64,000 bases of DNA from an uncultured Mycolicibacterium sp. (GTDB lineage: Bacteria > Actinomycetota > Actinomycetes > Mycobacteriales > Mycobacteriaceae). Location: the NCBI RefSeq assembly GCF_937941905.1, contig NZ_CALDGS010000046.1:14538-78537 (forward strand). The letters run 5' to 3'. Numbering within the stretch: the stretch's first letter is position 1; every line of letters begins with the position of its first letter. The notes under the pieces are model-generated. The model made no database searches. It was not told the DNA's origin and was given only the letters and a program-made list of their open reading frames with translations. A program made the position numbers and the translations under genes. This document shows positions 17,078-25,585 of this stretch, piece by piece.

Positions 17078-18118
17078 ATGGCACGGGACCTGCCGCTGAC
17101 GGTGGCGGCTGCCTTGTCCGTCCCGCCGCTCGACCAGGGCACCCTCGTCGCCGGCCGCAACGGCCTGGGCCGCGAGGTGCGCTGGGTGGACATCATGCAC
17201 GCCCCCGCCGAGCCGTTCGTGCGGCCCGGCGACCTGGTGCTCACCACCGGCGCCGATGTCAACCAGCCCGGCGTGGTCGACTTCCTGATGTACGTCGCCG
17301 CCTCCGCGGCGGCCGGGCTGGTGATCAGCCCGCCGCCGGACGTGGCGGTCGACCCGCTGCTGGTCTCGCTGGTGCCGTACGCCGACCGGCACGACTGCCC
17401 GGTGGTGCTGTTGCCGTGGGAGGTGGCCTTCTCTGCGGTGCAGCGCAGCCTGCTGCCGCTGGTGCCGCTGCTGCCGCCCGACGAGCTGGTCCAGATGGTG
17501 ATCGGCCGCCGGGACCGCGACGAGCCCGGCTGGCAGGCCTTCGGCCGCGCCTTCGCCACCGCGTTGCAGCGGTTGGCGGCGGCGGCCGGCGCGACGGTCG
17601 AACCGTCGGTGACCGACGACCTGATCATGTGCCACTTCTCGCCGGCCCAACCGCCCGACACCGTCACCGAACTCGTCGAGGCGGCCAAGCCCGCCGACAT
17701 GATCGCCGACGCCGGGGTCAGCTGGGTGCTGCTCCCGCCGGTGCAGCAGGTCGACCTGTCCCGCTGCGCGCCGCCGCCGGCGCCGGCCGCGGCCGGGCCG
17801 GTGAGCCCGACCCAGTTCGCCGAGGTGCTGCGCCAGCATCCGCAGTTCATCGCGATCGTGCTGCAGACGCTGCAGCCGTTGATCGACTACGACCGCACCC
17901 GCCGCGGGCAGCTCGTCCGCACCCTGGAAGTGCTGTTCAACGAGGCGATGAACATCAGCGCCGCGGCCCGCGGGCTGTATCTCAACCGGCACTCGCTGCT
18001 GTACCGGATCGGGCTGATCGAGGACCTCACCGGCCTGTCGCTGAAGAACCCCGAACACCGGTTCCAGCTGGAGGTCAGCGTCCGGGTGCACCAGATCACC
18101 GCGAGCGGGCCGCGCTGA
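17078..18118 (+). CDS. PucR-family transcriptional regulator (first of three)
   Basis: The 346-residue protein has an N-terminal PucR ligand domain (about 1-125, with GREVRWVDIMHAPAEPFVRPGDLVLTTG cut by the family's WxHxxExxDPxxxL-like signature). Its C-terminal HTH_30 domain (about 285-340) contains NISAAARGLYLNRHSLLYRIGLIEDLTG. ATG 17078 follows a GGAGTGAGGA purine run. Such regulators usually control nearby purine, amino acid or amine catabolism. It lies 149 bases after the permease and probably controls the dehydratase/permease pair. Confidence 0.85.
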   Translation: MARDLPLTVAAALSVPPLDQGTLVAGRNGLGREVRWVDIMHAPAEPFVRPGDLVLTTGADVNQPGVVDFLMYVAASAAAGLVISPPPDVAVDPLLVSLVPYADRHDCPVVLLPWEVAFSAVQRSLLPLVPLLPPDELVQMVIGRRDRDEPGWQAFGRAFATALQRLAAAAGATVEPSVTDDLIMCHFSPAQPPDTVTELVEAAKPADMIADAGVSWVLLPPVQQVDLSRCAPPPAPAAAGPVSPTQFAEVLRQHPQFIAIVLQTLQPLIDYDRTRRGQLVRTLEVLFNEAMNISAAARGLYLNRHSLLYRIGLIEDLTGLSLKNPEHRFQLEVSVRVHQITASGPR

Positions 18119-18145
18119 CGGCCCGCCCGCGGTCTGCCGGCCGGG

Positions 18146-18367
18146 TCAGTGCACGGTGCGGGTGCGCACCGTGGTGTCGACCTGCGGGACGTTGACCTTC
18201 GGCCGGATCCGGTCGAGCCACTCGTGGTGCACGATGTCGGTGCCGATGTCCCGGATCACCGGGGCCGACGGTGCGGGCGCCGGTGCGGCGGCCACCGGGG
18301 CGGCCAGGCCGAGCGCGGCGGCGAACAGGGCGGCGGCGGTCACGGCGGTGCGCGTGCGGGTGTTCAT
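18146..18367 (-). CDS. Small secreted protein, unknown function
   Basis: A 73-residue protein with a clear Sec signal: basic MNTRTRTA, a hydrophobic Ala/Leu run and an AxA cleavage region near residue 28. The mature peptide is only about 45 residues, Pro/Ala-rich first, then charged (DIVHHEWLDRIRPK). AAGGGGGA precedes the ATG. It is not recognised as a known family. Confidence 0.65.
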   Translation of the reverse strand: MNTRTRTAVTAAALFAAALGLAAPVAAAPAPAPSAPVIRDIGTDIVHHEWLDRIRPKVNVPQVDTTVRTRTVH

Positions 18368-18742
18368 GGGACTCCCCCTTCGTGTTCGTTTGATGTCCGG
18401 CTCAACAGCGATTGGGCGGCAATTGATTCCGTCCCCGCGGCGGTGGCGGGATCTGTACGCCGGATGGCAGCGATCCGGTGCTGTAGCGGGCCGGACCGGA
18501 TAACGATCCGGTCACGGTTCACATCACGATCAGCTGAGGAAAGCCCGGGTTTTCTGTGAATCCACAGCGTCCCTTGGCGTTTTCCGGCCGAATTGGGACG
18601 CAGATCACCCGGTGCCGCAGTAACGCCGCGCGGTGCGGGCCCGAGCGCATTCCGCGCCCCGCACCGCTACCCCGCAGCACGGTTACCGTGGGTTGCGGGT
18701 CGGGGGACTCGAATCGAAAAACCAATCGGGAAGTGATCGTTC
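18368..18742. other. 375-base divergent intergenic region with two small palindromes
   Basis: No convincing gene is present. GACCGGAT-AACG-ATCCGGTC at 18494-18513 is a perfect 8-base-arm palindrome. CACGGT-T-ACCGTG at 18678-18690 lies 52 bases before the haem-binding protein. Either may be a regulator site. No recognisable IdeR-type TTAGGTTAGGCTAACCTAA box was seen. Confidence 0.5.
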
Positions 18743-19135
18743 ATGAAATTCACGACTGTTCAGGTCGGCACCCTCGCACTGTCCGGGGGCCTGCTGTTCG
18801 GGGCCCTGTCCACCGCGCTGATCGCGGCACCGGCCGCGGTGGCCGCACCGGACTGCAGCGCGCAGGGGGTGAGCAACACTGTCACCGGCGCGATCCAGAA
18901 CGCCCAGGGTTATCTCGGCACCCATCCGGGCGCCGGCCGGGTGGTGCGCGCCGCGGTGCATCAGCCGCGCGAGGTGGCGGCGGCCGACATCCGGGCGTAC
19001 TTCACCGCCAATCCGGGCGAGTACTTCGAACTGCGCGGCATCCTGGCCCCGATCGGCCAGGTGCAGCGGGACTGCAGTGTGACGGTGCTGCCGCCGGCGC
19101 TGGCCTCGGCCTACACCGAGTTCATGGCCGGCTGA
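18743..19135 (+). CDS. Secreted haemophore-type haem-binding protein
   Basis: The 130-residue protein has a signal peptide (about 1-35) and a small helical mature domain with two cysteines, near DCSAQGV at the start and RDCSVTVLPP toward the end. The pattern DCSAxxVxNTVxxAxxxAxxYLxxHPxAxxV is that of mycobacterial haemophores related to Rv0203, which carry haem outside the cell. The domain PxExxxYFxxNPxxxxELRGI is intact. It stands alone between a small secreted gene and hrpA. Confidence 0.82.
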   Translation: MKFTTVQVGTLALSGGLLFGALSTALIAAPAAVAAPDCSAQGVSNTVTGAIQNAQGYLGTHPGAGRVVRAAVHQPREVAAADIRAYFTANPGEYFELRGILAPIGQVQRDCSVTVLPPALASAYTEFMAG

Positions 19136-19146
19136 CCGCCGCCGAG

Positions 19147-19195
19147 GGTTCGCTTGTCGATGCGCCCACCCGGATAACGCGTCGACAAGCGAGCC
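19147..19195. terminator. Long-stem hairpin between convergent haem-binding protein and hrpA genes
   Basis: Two 18-base arms, 19147-19164 and 19178-19195, pair throughout apart from two G-U-type positions, around a 13-base loop. It lies 12 bases after one stop and 8 bases before the other, so it can stop both transcripts. The core CGCTTGTCGA is repeated inverted. Confidence 0.65.
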
Positions 19196-19202
19196 CGCGG
19201 CG

Positions 19203-22200
19203 CTACGGGGTGACGGCGTCGATGGCCCGGTAGATGCGCTGTTCGCTGACCGGCCGGGCGGTGCCGAGCTGCTGGGCCCACAGGCTGACCCGGAGCTCCT
19301 CGATCATCCAACCGATCTCACCGACATCGGGCGCCGCCGCACGGTTTGGCGAAAGACGCTGCACCAGTTCGTGATACGCATCCTCGACGGCGTGCACCCG
19401 GTTCATCCGCTCACGGTCGGCGTTCGGCGCCTGCGGCAGCCGCTCCAGCCGCCGGGCGATGGCGGTGAGGTAGCGCTGCAGATCGGCCAGCCGGGACGCA
19501 CCGGTGCGGGTGACGAATCCCTTGGGCAGCAAACGGTCCAGCTGCTCGCGGATGTCGGCGATCGCGTCGGCCTGGGCCGGGGTGGGCCGTTCGGGCAGCG
19601 CCAGCCGCACCTCGTTGGCCACGGCCAGCACGGCGGCCACCCGGGTCACCACCTGCCGGGTGGCGGCCGGCAGGTGTTCGGCCACCCGGGTGCGCAGCGC
19701 GGCGAACTCGTCGCGGGTCCACACCGGTTTCGGCACCAGCGCGTCGACGGCGGCGTCGGCGCAGTCCTCCAGCAGCGCCGGCAGGGAACCGTCCGGGTTG
19801 TTGCCCAGCACCAGCCTGCTGCGGGTGTCCAGCGCCCGCTCGGCGGCCTTCACCGGCGAGGGCACCGCCAGCCGCAGCAGCCGGCGCAGCCCGGGCCGCA
19901 TCGCGGCCTGCTGCTCGGCGGCGGTCGGGAACACCCGCACGTCCACCGCGTCCCCGGCGTCGACGAACGCCGGGTAACCGCGCACCTCGTGGCCGCCGGT
20001 GCGGCGCTGCACGCTGCGCGGCAGCTCGTCGAGGTCGGCCGGCCAGTCCCGCAGCCCGGTGCGCTCGACGCCGTCGGCCACGGCGCGGGCCACCGCGTCG
20101 CGGGTGGAGGCGGCCAGCCGCCGCTGGAGTTCCTCGAGGTTCTTGCCGCGGGCCACGACCTTGCCGCCCGGGGCCTCCACGGCGAAGGTGACCCGCAGAT
20201 GCGGCGGCACCTTGTCCAGATCGAAGGCGTCCAACGGCACCAGCACGCCGGTGCGGCGGTGCAGTTCGCGCTGCAGCGTCTCCAGGAACGGCTCGTCCGG
20301 GCCGGGTTGCATGGTGGCCACGACCGCCCGGGCGGTGTCCGGTGCGGGCACGAAGTTGCGGCGCAGGTCCTTGGGCAGCGAGCGGATCAGCGCGGTGACC
20401 AGTTCCTCCCGCAATGCCGGGACCTGCCAGGCGAATTCGTCACCCCCCAGGCGGGCCAGCACCTCCACCGGCACGTGCACGGTGACACCGTCGTCGGCCG
20501 CGCCGGGCTCGAAGCGGTAGGTGACCGGCAGGGCGAGATCTCCGGTGCGCCAGGTGTCGGGCTGGTCGGCGACCGCCTCGGCCTGCGGCCGCAGCAGGTC
20601 CTCCCGGCGCATGGTGAGCAGGTCCGGGGTGGCGTGCCGCTGTTTTTTCCACCACGCGTCGAAGTGCCGGGCCGACACCACCTCGGCGGGGATGCGGGCG
20701 TCGTAGAAGGCGAAGATCTCCTCGTCGCCGACGAGCAGGTCGCGCCGGCGGGCCTTGTCCTCCAGCGCGGCCAGTTCGGCGCGCAGCCGGGCGTTGTCGT
20801 GGAAGAAGCGGTGCCGGGTCTGCCAGTCGCCCTCGACCAGGGCGTGCCGGATGAACAGGTCGCGGGCCGCCGCCGGGTCGACCTGCGCGTAGCCCACCCG
20901 GCGGCGCGGCACCACCGGCAGCCCGTAGAGGGTGACCCGCTCGTAGGCCATCACCGCGCCCCGCTCGGCGTCCCAGTGCGGTTCGCTGTGGGTGCGCTGC
21001 ACCAGGTGCGCGCCGATGCGCTCGAGCACCGCGGGTTCGATGCGCGCGGCCACCCGGCCGTAGAGCCGGTGGGTCTCGACGAGTTCGGCCACCACCACCC
21101 ACCGCGGCGGCCGCCTGGCCAGCACCGACCCCGGCGCGAGCACGAACTTCGCGTTGCGCGCCCCGAGGTACTCGACCGGTCCGGAGCCGCGGCCGCGGTT
21201 CGTCGCACCCCTGCCCCTGGCCCTGGTGTCCGCGTCGCGCATCCCGACGTGCGACAGCAACCCGGCCAGCAGCGCGGCGTGGATGCGGGCCGGGTCGGCG
21301 GTCCCGTCCTCGCTGCCGCCGGGGCCGTCGCCGGCCCGGATGCCCATGTCGCGGGTGATGCTGCGCAGCTGCCCGACCAGGTCCTGCCACTCCCGCACCC
21401 GCAGGTAGTGCAGGAACTCCTCCCGGCACATCCGGCGGAAGCTGTTGCCGGAGCGCTCCTTTCGCTGCTCGGTGAGGTAGCGCCACAGGTTCAGGAAGGA
21501 CATGAAGTCGGAGTGCTCGTCGGCGAACCGGGCGTGTTTGGCCCGCGCCGCATCCTCCTTGTCGGCGGGCCGCTCGCGGGGATCCGGGATGGCCAGTGCG
21601 GCGGCGATGACGATCACCTCGCGCACACAGCCCTCGGACTCGGCCTGCAGGATCATCCGCCCCAGCCGCGGGTCGACCGGCAGCTGCGCCAGCCGCCTGC
21701 CCAGCGGGGTGATCCGGCCCTGCTGGTCGAAGGCGCCGAGCTCGACGAGCAGCGCGATCCCGTCGCGCACCGCGCGCCGGTCCGGCGGGTCCAGGAACGG
21801 GAAGTCCTCGATGTCGCCGAGCTGCAGCGCGGCCATCTGCAGGATGACCGCCGCCAGGTTGGTGCGCAGGATCTCCGGGTCGGTGTAGCGCGGCCGGGCG
21901 TTGAAGTCCTCCTCGGAGTACAGCCGGATGCACACGCCCGGCGCGACCCGGCCGGAGCGGCCGGCCCGCTGGTTGGCCGAGGCCTGCGAGATCGGCTCGA
22001 TGGGCAGCCGCTGCACCTTGAGCCGGCGGCTGAACCGGGAGATCCGGGCGGTGCCCGGGTCCACCACGTAGCGGATGCCGGGCACGGTCAGCGACGTCTC
22101 GGCGACGTTGGTGGCCAACACGATCCGGCGCCGGGCCCGGCTGGGGGTGAACACCTTCTGCTGGTCGGCGGTGGACAGCCGAGCGTACAGCGGCAGCACC

Positions 22201-23186
22201 TCGAAGTCGGTGAACTCGCCGCGCAGCGCGTCGGCGGTGTCGCGGATCTCGCGCTCGCCGGACAGGAACACCAGCACGTCGCCGGGTGGCTCGGCCTCCA
22301 ACTCGCGGACCGCGTCGATGATCGCCTCAGTCTGGTCGCGCACCTCGGTGCGCACCACCTCGTGGTCGGGATCGTCGGGGTCGTCGACGTCGGTGTCGAC
22401 GACCGGCACCTCCAGCGGCCGGTAGCGGATCTCGACCGGGTAGGTGCGCCCGGACACCTCGACGATCGGCGCCGGGCGGCCGCCGGTGCCGAAATGCGCG
22501 GCGAACCGTTCCGGTTCGATGGTGGCCGAGGTGATGATGAGCTTCAGGTCCGGCCGGCGCGGCAGCAGGCCGCGCAGGTAGCCGAGCAGGAAGTCGATGT
22601 TGAGGCTGCGTTCGTGCGCCTCGTCGATGATCAGGGTGTCGTAGCGCAGCAGCCGGCGGTCGCGCTGGATCTCGGCGAGCAGGATGCCGTCGGTCATCAG
22701 CTTGACCAGGGTGCGGTCGCTGACCTGGTCGGTGAACCGCACGCTGTAGCCGACCACGTCCCCGAGCGGGGTGTGCAGCTCGTCGGCGATGCGCTGGGCG
22801 ACGGTGCGGGCGGCCAGCCGGCGCGGCTGGGTGTGGCCGATGGTGCCGCGGATGCCGCGGCCGAGCTCCAGGCAGATCTTCGGCAGCTGGGTGGTCTTGC
22901 CGGAGCCGGTCTCGCCGGCGACGATCACCACTTGGTGCTCGCGGATGGCGGCGGCCAGCTCGTCGCGGTGCTCGCTGACCGGCAGGTCGGGGTAGCCGAT
23001 CTGCGGCACCGCCGCGGCCCGGGCCGCCACCAGCGCCTCGGCGGCGGCGATCTGCTCGGCGAGCCGGGCCAGCTGTTCGGGGGCGGGGTCGCGCAGCCCG
23101 CGCAGCCGACGGTCGAACCGGGCGGCGTCGCGGATGGTCAGCCCGTCGAGGCGGCGGCGCAGCTCGGCGACGGTCGGGTCGGACAC
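19203..23186 (-). CDS. hrpA: ATP-dependent RNA helicase HrpA (DEAH box)
   Basis: A 1327-residue DEAH/RHA helicase. Walker A GETGSGKTTQLPK begins at residue 91, DEAH is at 188-191, followed by SAT, and motif VI is QRAGRSGR. HA2 and OB-fold regions follow, then the long C-terminal DUF3418 extension typical of bacterial HrpA, which acts in mRNA processing and ribosome rescue. GTG 23186 is preferred: no ribosome-binding site precedes it, but TATCCT lies 7 bases upstream. A hairpin separates it from the MTHFR gene on the same strand. Confidence 0.93.
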   Translation of the reverse strand: MSDPTVAELRRRLDGLTIRDAARFDRRLRGLRDPAPEQLARLAEQIAAAEALVAARAAAVPQIGYPDLPVSEHRDELAAAIREHQVVIVAGETGSGKTTQLPKICLELGRGIRGTIGHTQPRRLAARTVAQRIADELHTPLGDVVGYSVRFTDQVSDRTLVKLMTDGILLAEIQRDRRLLRYDTLIIDEAHERSLNIDFLLGYLRGLLPRRPDLKLIITSATIEPERFAAHFGTGGRPAPIVEVSGRTYPVEIRYRPLEVPVVDTDVDDPDDPDHEVVRTEVRDQTEAIIDAVRELEAEPPGDVLVFLSGEREIRDTADALRGEFTDFEVLPLYARLSTADQQKVFTPSRARRRIVLATNVAETSLTVPGIRYVVDPGTARISRFSRRLKVQRLPIEPISQASANQRAGRSGRVAPGVCIRLYSEEDFNARPRYTDPEILRTNLAAVILQMAALQLGDIEDFPFLDPPDRRAVRDGIALLVELGAFDQQGRITPLGRRLAQLPVDPRLGRMILQAESEGCVREVIVIAAALAIPDPRERPADKEDAARAKHARFADEHSDFMSFLNLWRYLTEQRKERSGNSFRRMCREEFLHYLRVREWQDLVGQLRSITRDMGIRAGDGPGGSEDGTADPARIHAALLAGLLSHVGMRDADTRARGRGATNRGRGSGPVEYLGARNAKFVLAPGSVLARRPPRWVVVAELVETHRLYGRVAARIEPAVLERIGAHLVQRTHSEPHWDAERGAVMAYERVTLYGLPVVPRRRVGYAQVDPAAARDLFIRHALVEGDWQTRHRFFHDNARLRAELAALEDKARRRDLLVGDEEIFAFYDARIPAEVVSARHFDAWWKKQRHATPDLLTMRREDLLRPQAEAVADQPDTWRTGDLALPVTYRFEPGAADDGVTVHVPVEVLARLGGDEFAWQVPALREELVTALIRSLPKDLRRNFVPAPDTARAVVATMQPGPDEPFLETLQRELHRRTGVLVPLDAFDLDKVPPHLRVTFAVEAPGGKVVARGKNLEELQRRLAASTRDAVARAVADGVERTGLRDWPADLDELPRSVQRRTGGHEVRGYPAFVDAGDAVDVRVFPTAAEQQAAMRPGLRRLLRLAVPSPVKAAERALDTRSRLVLGNNPDGSLPALLEDCADAAVDALVPKPVWTRDEFAALRTRVAEHLPAATRQVVTRVAAVLAVANEVRLALPERPTPAQADAIADIREQLDRLLPKGFVTRTGASRLADLQRYLTAIARRLERLPQAPNADRERMNRVHAVEDAYHELVQRLSPNRAAAPDVGEIGWMIEELRVSLWAQQLGTARPVSEQRIYRAIDAVTP

Positions 23187-23193
23187 TGGAAAG

Positions 23194-23199
23194 AGGATA
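23194..23199 (-). promoter_or_regulatory. Candidate -10 box (TATCCT) for leaderless hrpA
   Basis: On the minus strand TATCCT stands 7 bases before GTG 23186, and no purine-rich ribosome-binding site is visible. The preceding hairpin (23221-23277) would cut read-through, consistent with a separate promoter here. Confidence 0.45.
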
Positions 23200-23220
23200 G
23201 GCGGCGCCCGCGGACCACCG

Positions 23221-23277
23221 CGAACGTGAGCGTCTGTGCGGGATTCCGCCCGGATCCGGCGCACATGCTCACGTTCG
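23221..23277 (-). terminator. Hairpin between MTHFR and hrpA genes
   Basis: CGAACGTGAGC...TGTGCG (23221-23240) pairs with CGCACATGCTCACGTTCG (23260-23277), apart from a small internal bulge. It starts 5 bases after the MTHFR stop on the minus strand. Its outer arm CGAACGTGAGC recurs in the hairpin at 46209-46263. Confidence 0.6.
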
Positions 23278-23282
23278 AGCGG

Positions 23283-24176
23283 TCAGGACGCCGACGGCGC
23301 CCAGTAGGCGAGCAGCTCGGCGAACGTCTCGAACGCCGCCCGGGTCGGGCCGTAGGTGGCCTCGAGGTGGATGCTCAGCGGGAAGCCGAGGTCGACCACC
23401 CCGTCGATGACCCGCTTGTACAGGTCGAGCATCAGCTTGCGGCGGCCCTCCGGGTCGGTGGCGGCCAGCGTCCGCACGAACGCCTGCTCCTCGGCGACCA
23501 CCGGGTTACCCGGGTCCTGGATGAGCCAGTTGATCAGCCCGACCTTACTCTCCACCGCCGGGACGAACCCGAACGACAGCAGGATCTCCGGCCGGTGCTC
23601 GGTGGTGCGGGCGAACTCGCGCAGGAAGCCGACGATGGCGTCGGAGTACAGCAGCTGGGTCAGCGCGAAGGTGGCGCCGCGCTCGCACTTGAAGCCGAAC
23701 CGGCCCTGCTCGCCCTCCCGGGTCGGGATGAGCACCGCGCCGCGGTTGGCGACCTGGTCGCCGAACAGCGCCAGCGCGTCGGTGGGGGCCACCCCGGTGC
23801 CCTCGCCGTCGGCCATGGTGCGCGGCACCCCGACGAACACGATGCCGTCGAAGTCGGCGGCCAGCAGCGCGCCGAGCCGCTGCCGCAGCGCGGGCTCGTC
23901 GGTGAAGGCGGTCACCTGGGTGCACAGCCCGCGCACCCCGGGCAACTCCGGCCGGATGACCGACCAGTAGTCCAGCACGTCGAGCTTGGGCTTCATCTCG
24001 ACCGGCCGGCCCTCGTCCTCCTCGATCATGCCGGGGATCATCACGTGCCGGATCCGGTCGGCCAGGCCGAACTCGGTAGCGAACCGCAGCACCTTGCGGG
24101 CCTCCTCGACCGCGTAGTCGCGACCGCGTTCGACGTTCGACGGCACGAGTTCGAGCGCGACGGTGTTGAGGCTCAA
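23283..24176 (-). CDS. Mycobacterial-type methylenetetrahydrofolate reductase
   Basis: The 297-residue TIM-barrel protein matches the short MTHFR of mycobacteria related to Rv2172c, which reduces 5,10-methylene-tetrahydrofolate to the 5-methyl form for methionine synthesis and is unlike classical MetF. Recognised stretches include LNTVALELVPSNVERG, EMKPKLDVLDYW, PELPGVRGLCTQVTAF and PTDALALFGDQ. The start is a TTG at 24176: GGAG lies 7 bases before it, and the family begins at SLNTVALEL. The open frame runs on upstream but that part has no family match. Confidence 0.85.
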   Translation of the reverse strand: MSLNTVALELVPSNVERGRDYAVEEARKVLRFATEFGLADRIRHVMIPGMIEEDEGRPVEMKPKLDVLDYWSVIRPELPGVRGLCTQVTAFTDEPALRQRLGALLAADFDGIVFVGVPRTMADGEGTGVAPTDALALFGDQVANRGAVLIPTREGEQGRFGFKCERGATFALTQLLYSDAIVGFLREFARTTEHRPEILLSFGFVPAVESKVGLINWLIQDPGNPVVAEEQAFVRTLAATDPEGRRKLMLDLYKRVIDGVVDLGFPLSIHLEATYGPTRAAFETFAELLAYWAPSAS

Positions 24177-24298
24177 GGCACTGCTCCAGGTTCGTTGATC
24201 GGTGTCCGCCCACCCGGCGGCATCCGCGCCGTCCGGCACGCATCCCCCCGGGAAATCTGGAAACTCACCATACCCAGGGCCGAAAACCGACGGTGGCG

Positions 24299-25300
24299 TC
24301 AGTGCTCGAGTGCGGTGTGGCGCACCCGATCCCCACCGGCCCGCTTGGCCTCGTACATGGCGCCGTCGGCGCGGGCGAACAACTGCTGCACCAGCTCGCC
24401 GTACTGCACCGGGTCGGTCCCCCGCAGGTCGGCCATCGCGGTGCCGACGCTCGCGGTGATCGGGTACGGCAGTGCCGCCACCGCGGCGCACAACCGCTCG
24501 GCCAGCAGTGCCGGGCCCGGGAACGACATCAGCTCGGCCAGCAGGAACTCCTCGCCGCCCACCCGGCCGATGACGGCAAGCTCACCGGCGACGCCGCGCA
24601 GCGCCCGGCCCACCGCCACCAGGGCCCGGTCGCCGGCGGTGTGGCCCTGGGTGTCGTTGAGCGCCTTGAACCGGTCCAGGTCGATCATCACCAGGGTCAG
24701 GTAGTGCTGGCCGTCGGATCGTGACCGCAGCTGCTCGTCGACCCGCTCGAAGAAGCTGCGCCGGTTGAGCAGACCGGTCAGCGGATCGCGGCTGGACTGC
24801 AGCAGATCGAAGCCCAGCGCGTGCACCAGCGCCTGGAAGCCGAACGGCACGTTGACGTTGAGCACCATCACCAGCACCAGCGCGGCCGCCCCCAGCGCCG
24901 GATCCCCGGCCAGGGCGTAGCGCGCCGTCTCCACCGCCGCGACGCAGCCGGCGACGGCGAAGTTGTAGAGCATGAACCGCGCGGTGTGGAAGCACGCGAT
25001 GTAGCCGCCGGTGACGGCGAAGGCCGTGCAGCCGATCAGTCCGATCAGGTGGTCGGACTGCGTCAGGCAGAACACCGCGATGCACAGGTTGGCCCCGAGC
25101 ACGAACACCACCGAACGGCGTTTGCCGGGCCACCACACCAGCCAGGGCAGCGCGACACCGACGATCCCGGCCACCGCGGCCCAGCCCAGCACCCGGGCGG
25201 GCCGGCCCGGCGGACCGTGTCCCGACACCATGACCAGCGCGCCGATGCCGCCCAGCGCCACCCCGATCGCGGCGATCAGCACCCGGGTGGTGGTGGCCAT
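24299..25300 (-). CDS. Membrane GGDEF diguanylate cyclase, N terminus apparently frameshifted
   Basis: The 333-residue frame has five to six N-terminal hydrophobic segments and a C-terminal GGDEF domain starting at [12 protein letters not shown]. The catalytic signature is GGEEF at 248-252. No inhibitory RxxD site stands in the usual place, so product inhibition may be lacking. ATG 25300 has no ribosome-binding site. A separate upstream frame starting at ATG 25400 encodes 18 residues ending GGLRGWWRQ. If one base near 25346 is dropped it joins [16 protein letters not shown] in the main frame, a leader known from mycobacterial GGDEF proteins. A recent mutation or a sequencing error is likely. 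Confidence 0.8.
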   Translation of the reverse strand: MATTTRVLIAAIGVALGGIGALVMVSGHGPPGRPARVLGWAAVAGIVGVALPWLVWWPGKRRSVVFVLGANLCIAVFCLTQSDHLIGLIGCTAFAVTGGYIACFHTARFMLYNFAVAGCVAAVETARYALAGDPALGAAALVLVMVLNVNVPFGFQALVHALGFDLLQSSRDPLTGLLNRRSFFERVDEQLRSRSDGQHYLTLVMIDLDRFKALNDTQGHTAGDRALVAVGRALRGVAGELAVIGRVGGEEFLLAELMSFPGPALLAERLCAAVAALPYPITASVGTAMADLRGTDPVQYGELVQQLFARADGAMYEAKRAGGDRVRHTALEH

Positions 25301-25572
25301 CCCGCGGCTGCGCAGGTATCCGCGGAACCAGTTGAAGTGGTCGGGCCTGGCGCCACCATCCGCGCAGCCCGCCCCACAGCGAGTCCCCCGTCGCGTTCAT
25401 GCCCGGCCGTCCCGGTGCCCGACGGCCGCGGCGCTCCCACGCCCTTCCAGTCCGTCCTCCCAGATCCGTCCACCACGAAACCGGTCAGAGTGATCGACGC
25501 TACACCCCGGCCCACCCGCCGCCGCCCGCACCGCCATCGGGCGATGGCGGCGAGCGCCGGTCCGGTCGTCCG

Positions 25573-25578
25573 TAGGGT
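25573..25578 (+). promoter_or_regulatory. Candidate -10 box (TAGGGT) for selO
   Basis: TAGGGT lies 7 bases before GTG 25586, the spacing expected for a leaderless mycobacterial transcript. GGAAGG between them could alternatively serve as a weak ribosome-binding site. Confidence 0.4.
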
Positions 25579-25585
25579 GGAAGGC

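Noticed and set aside
19371..24704. A 1777-codon open frame on the + strand opposite hrpA and the MTHFR gene
   Set aside because: It has no recognisable domain, is rich in His, Gln, Arg and Gly, and runs antisense to two genes with clear motifs. This is the usual shadow of high-GC codon bias.
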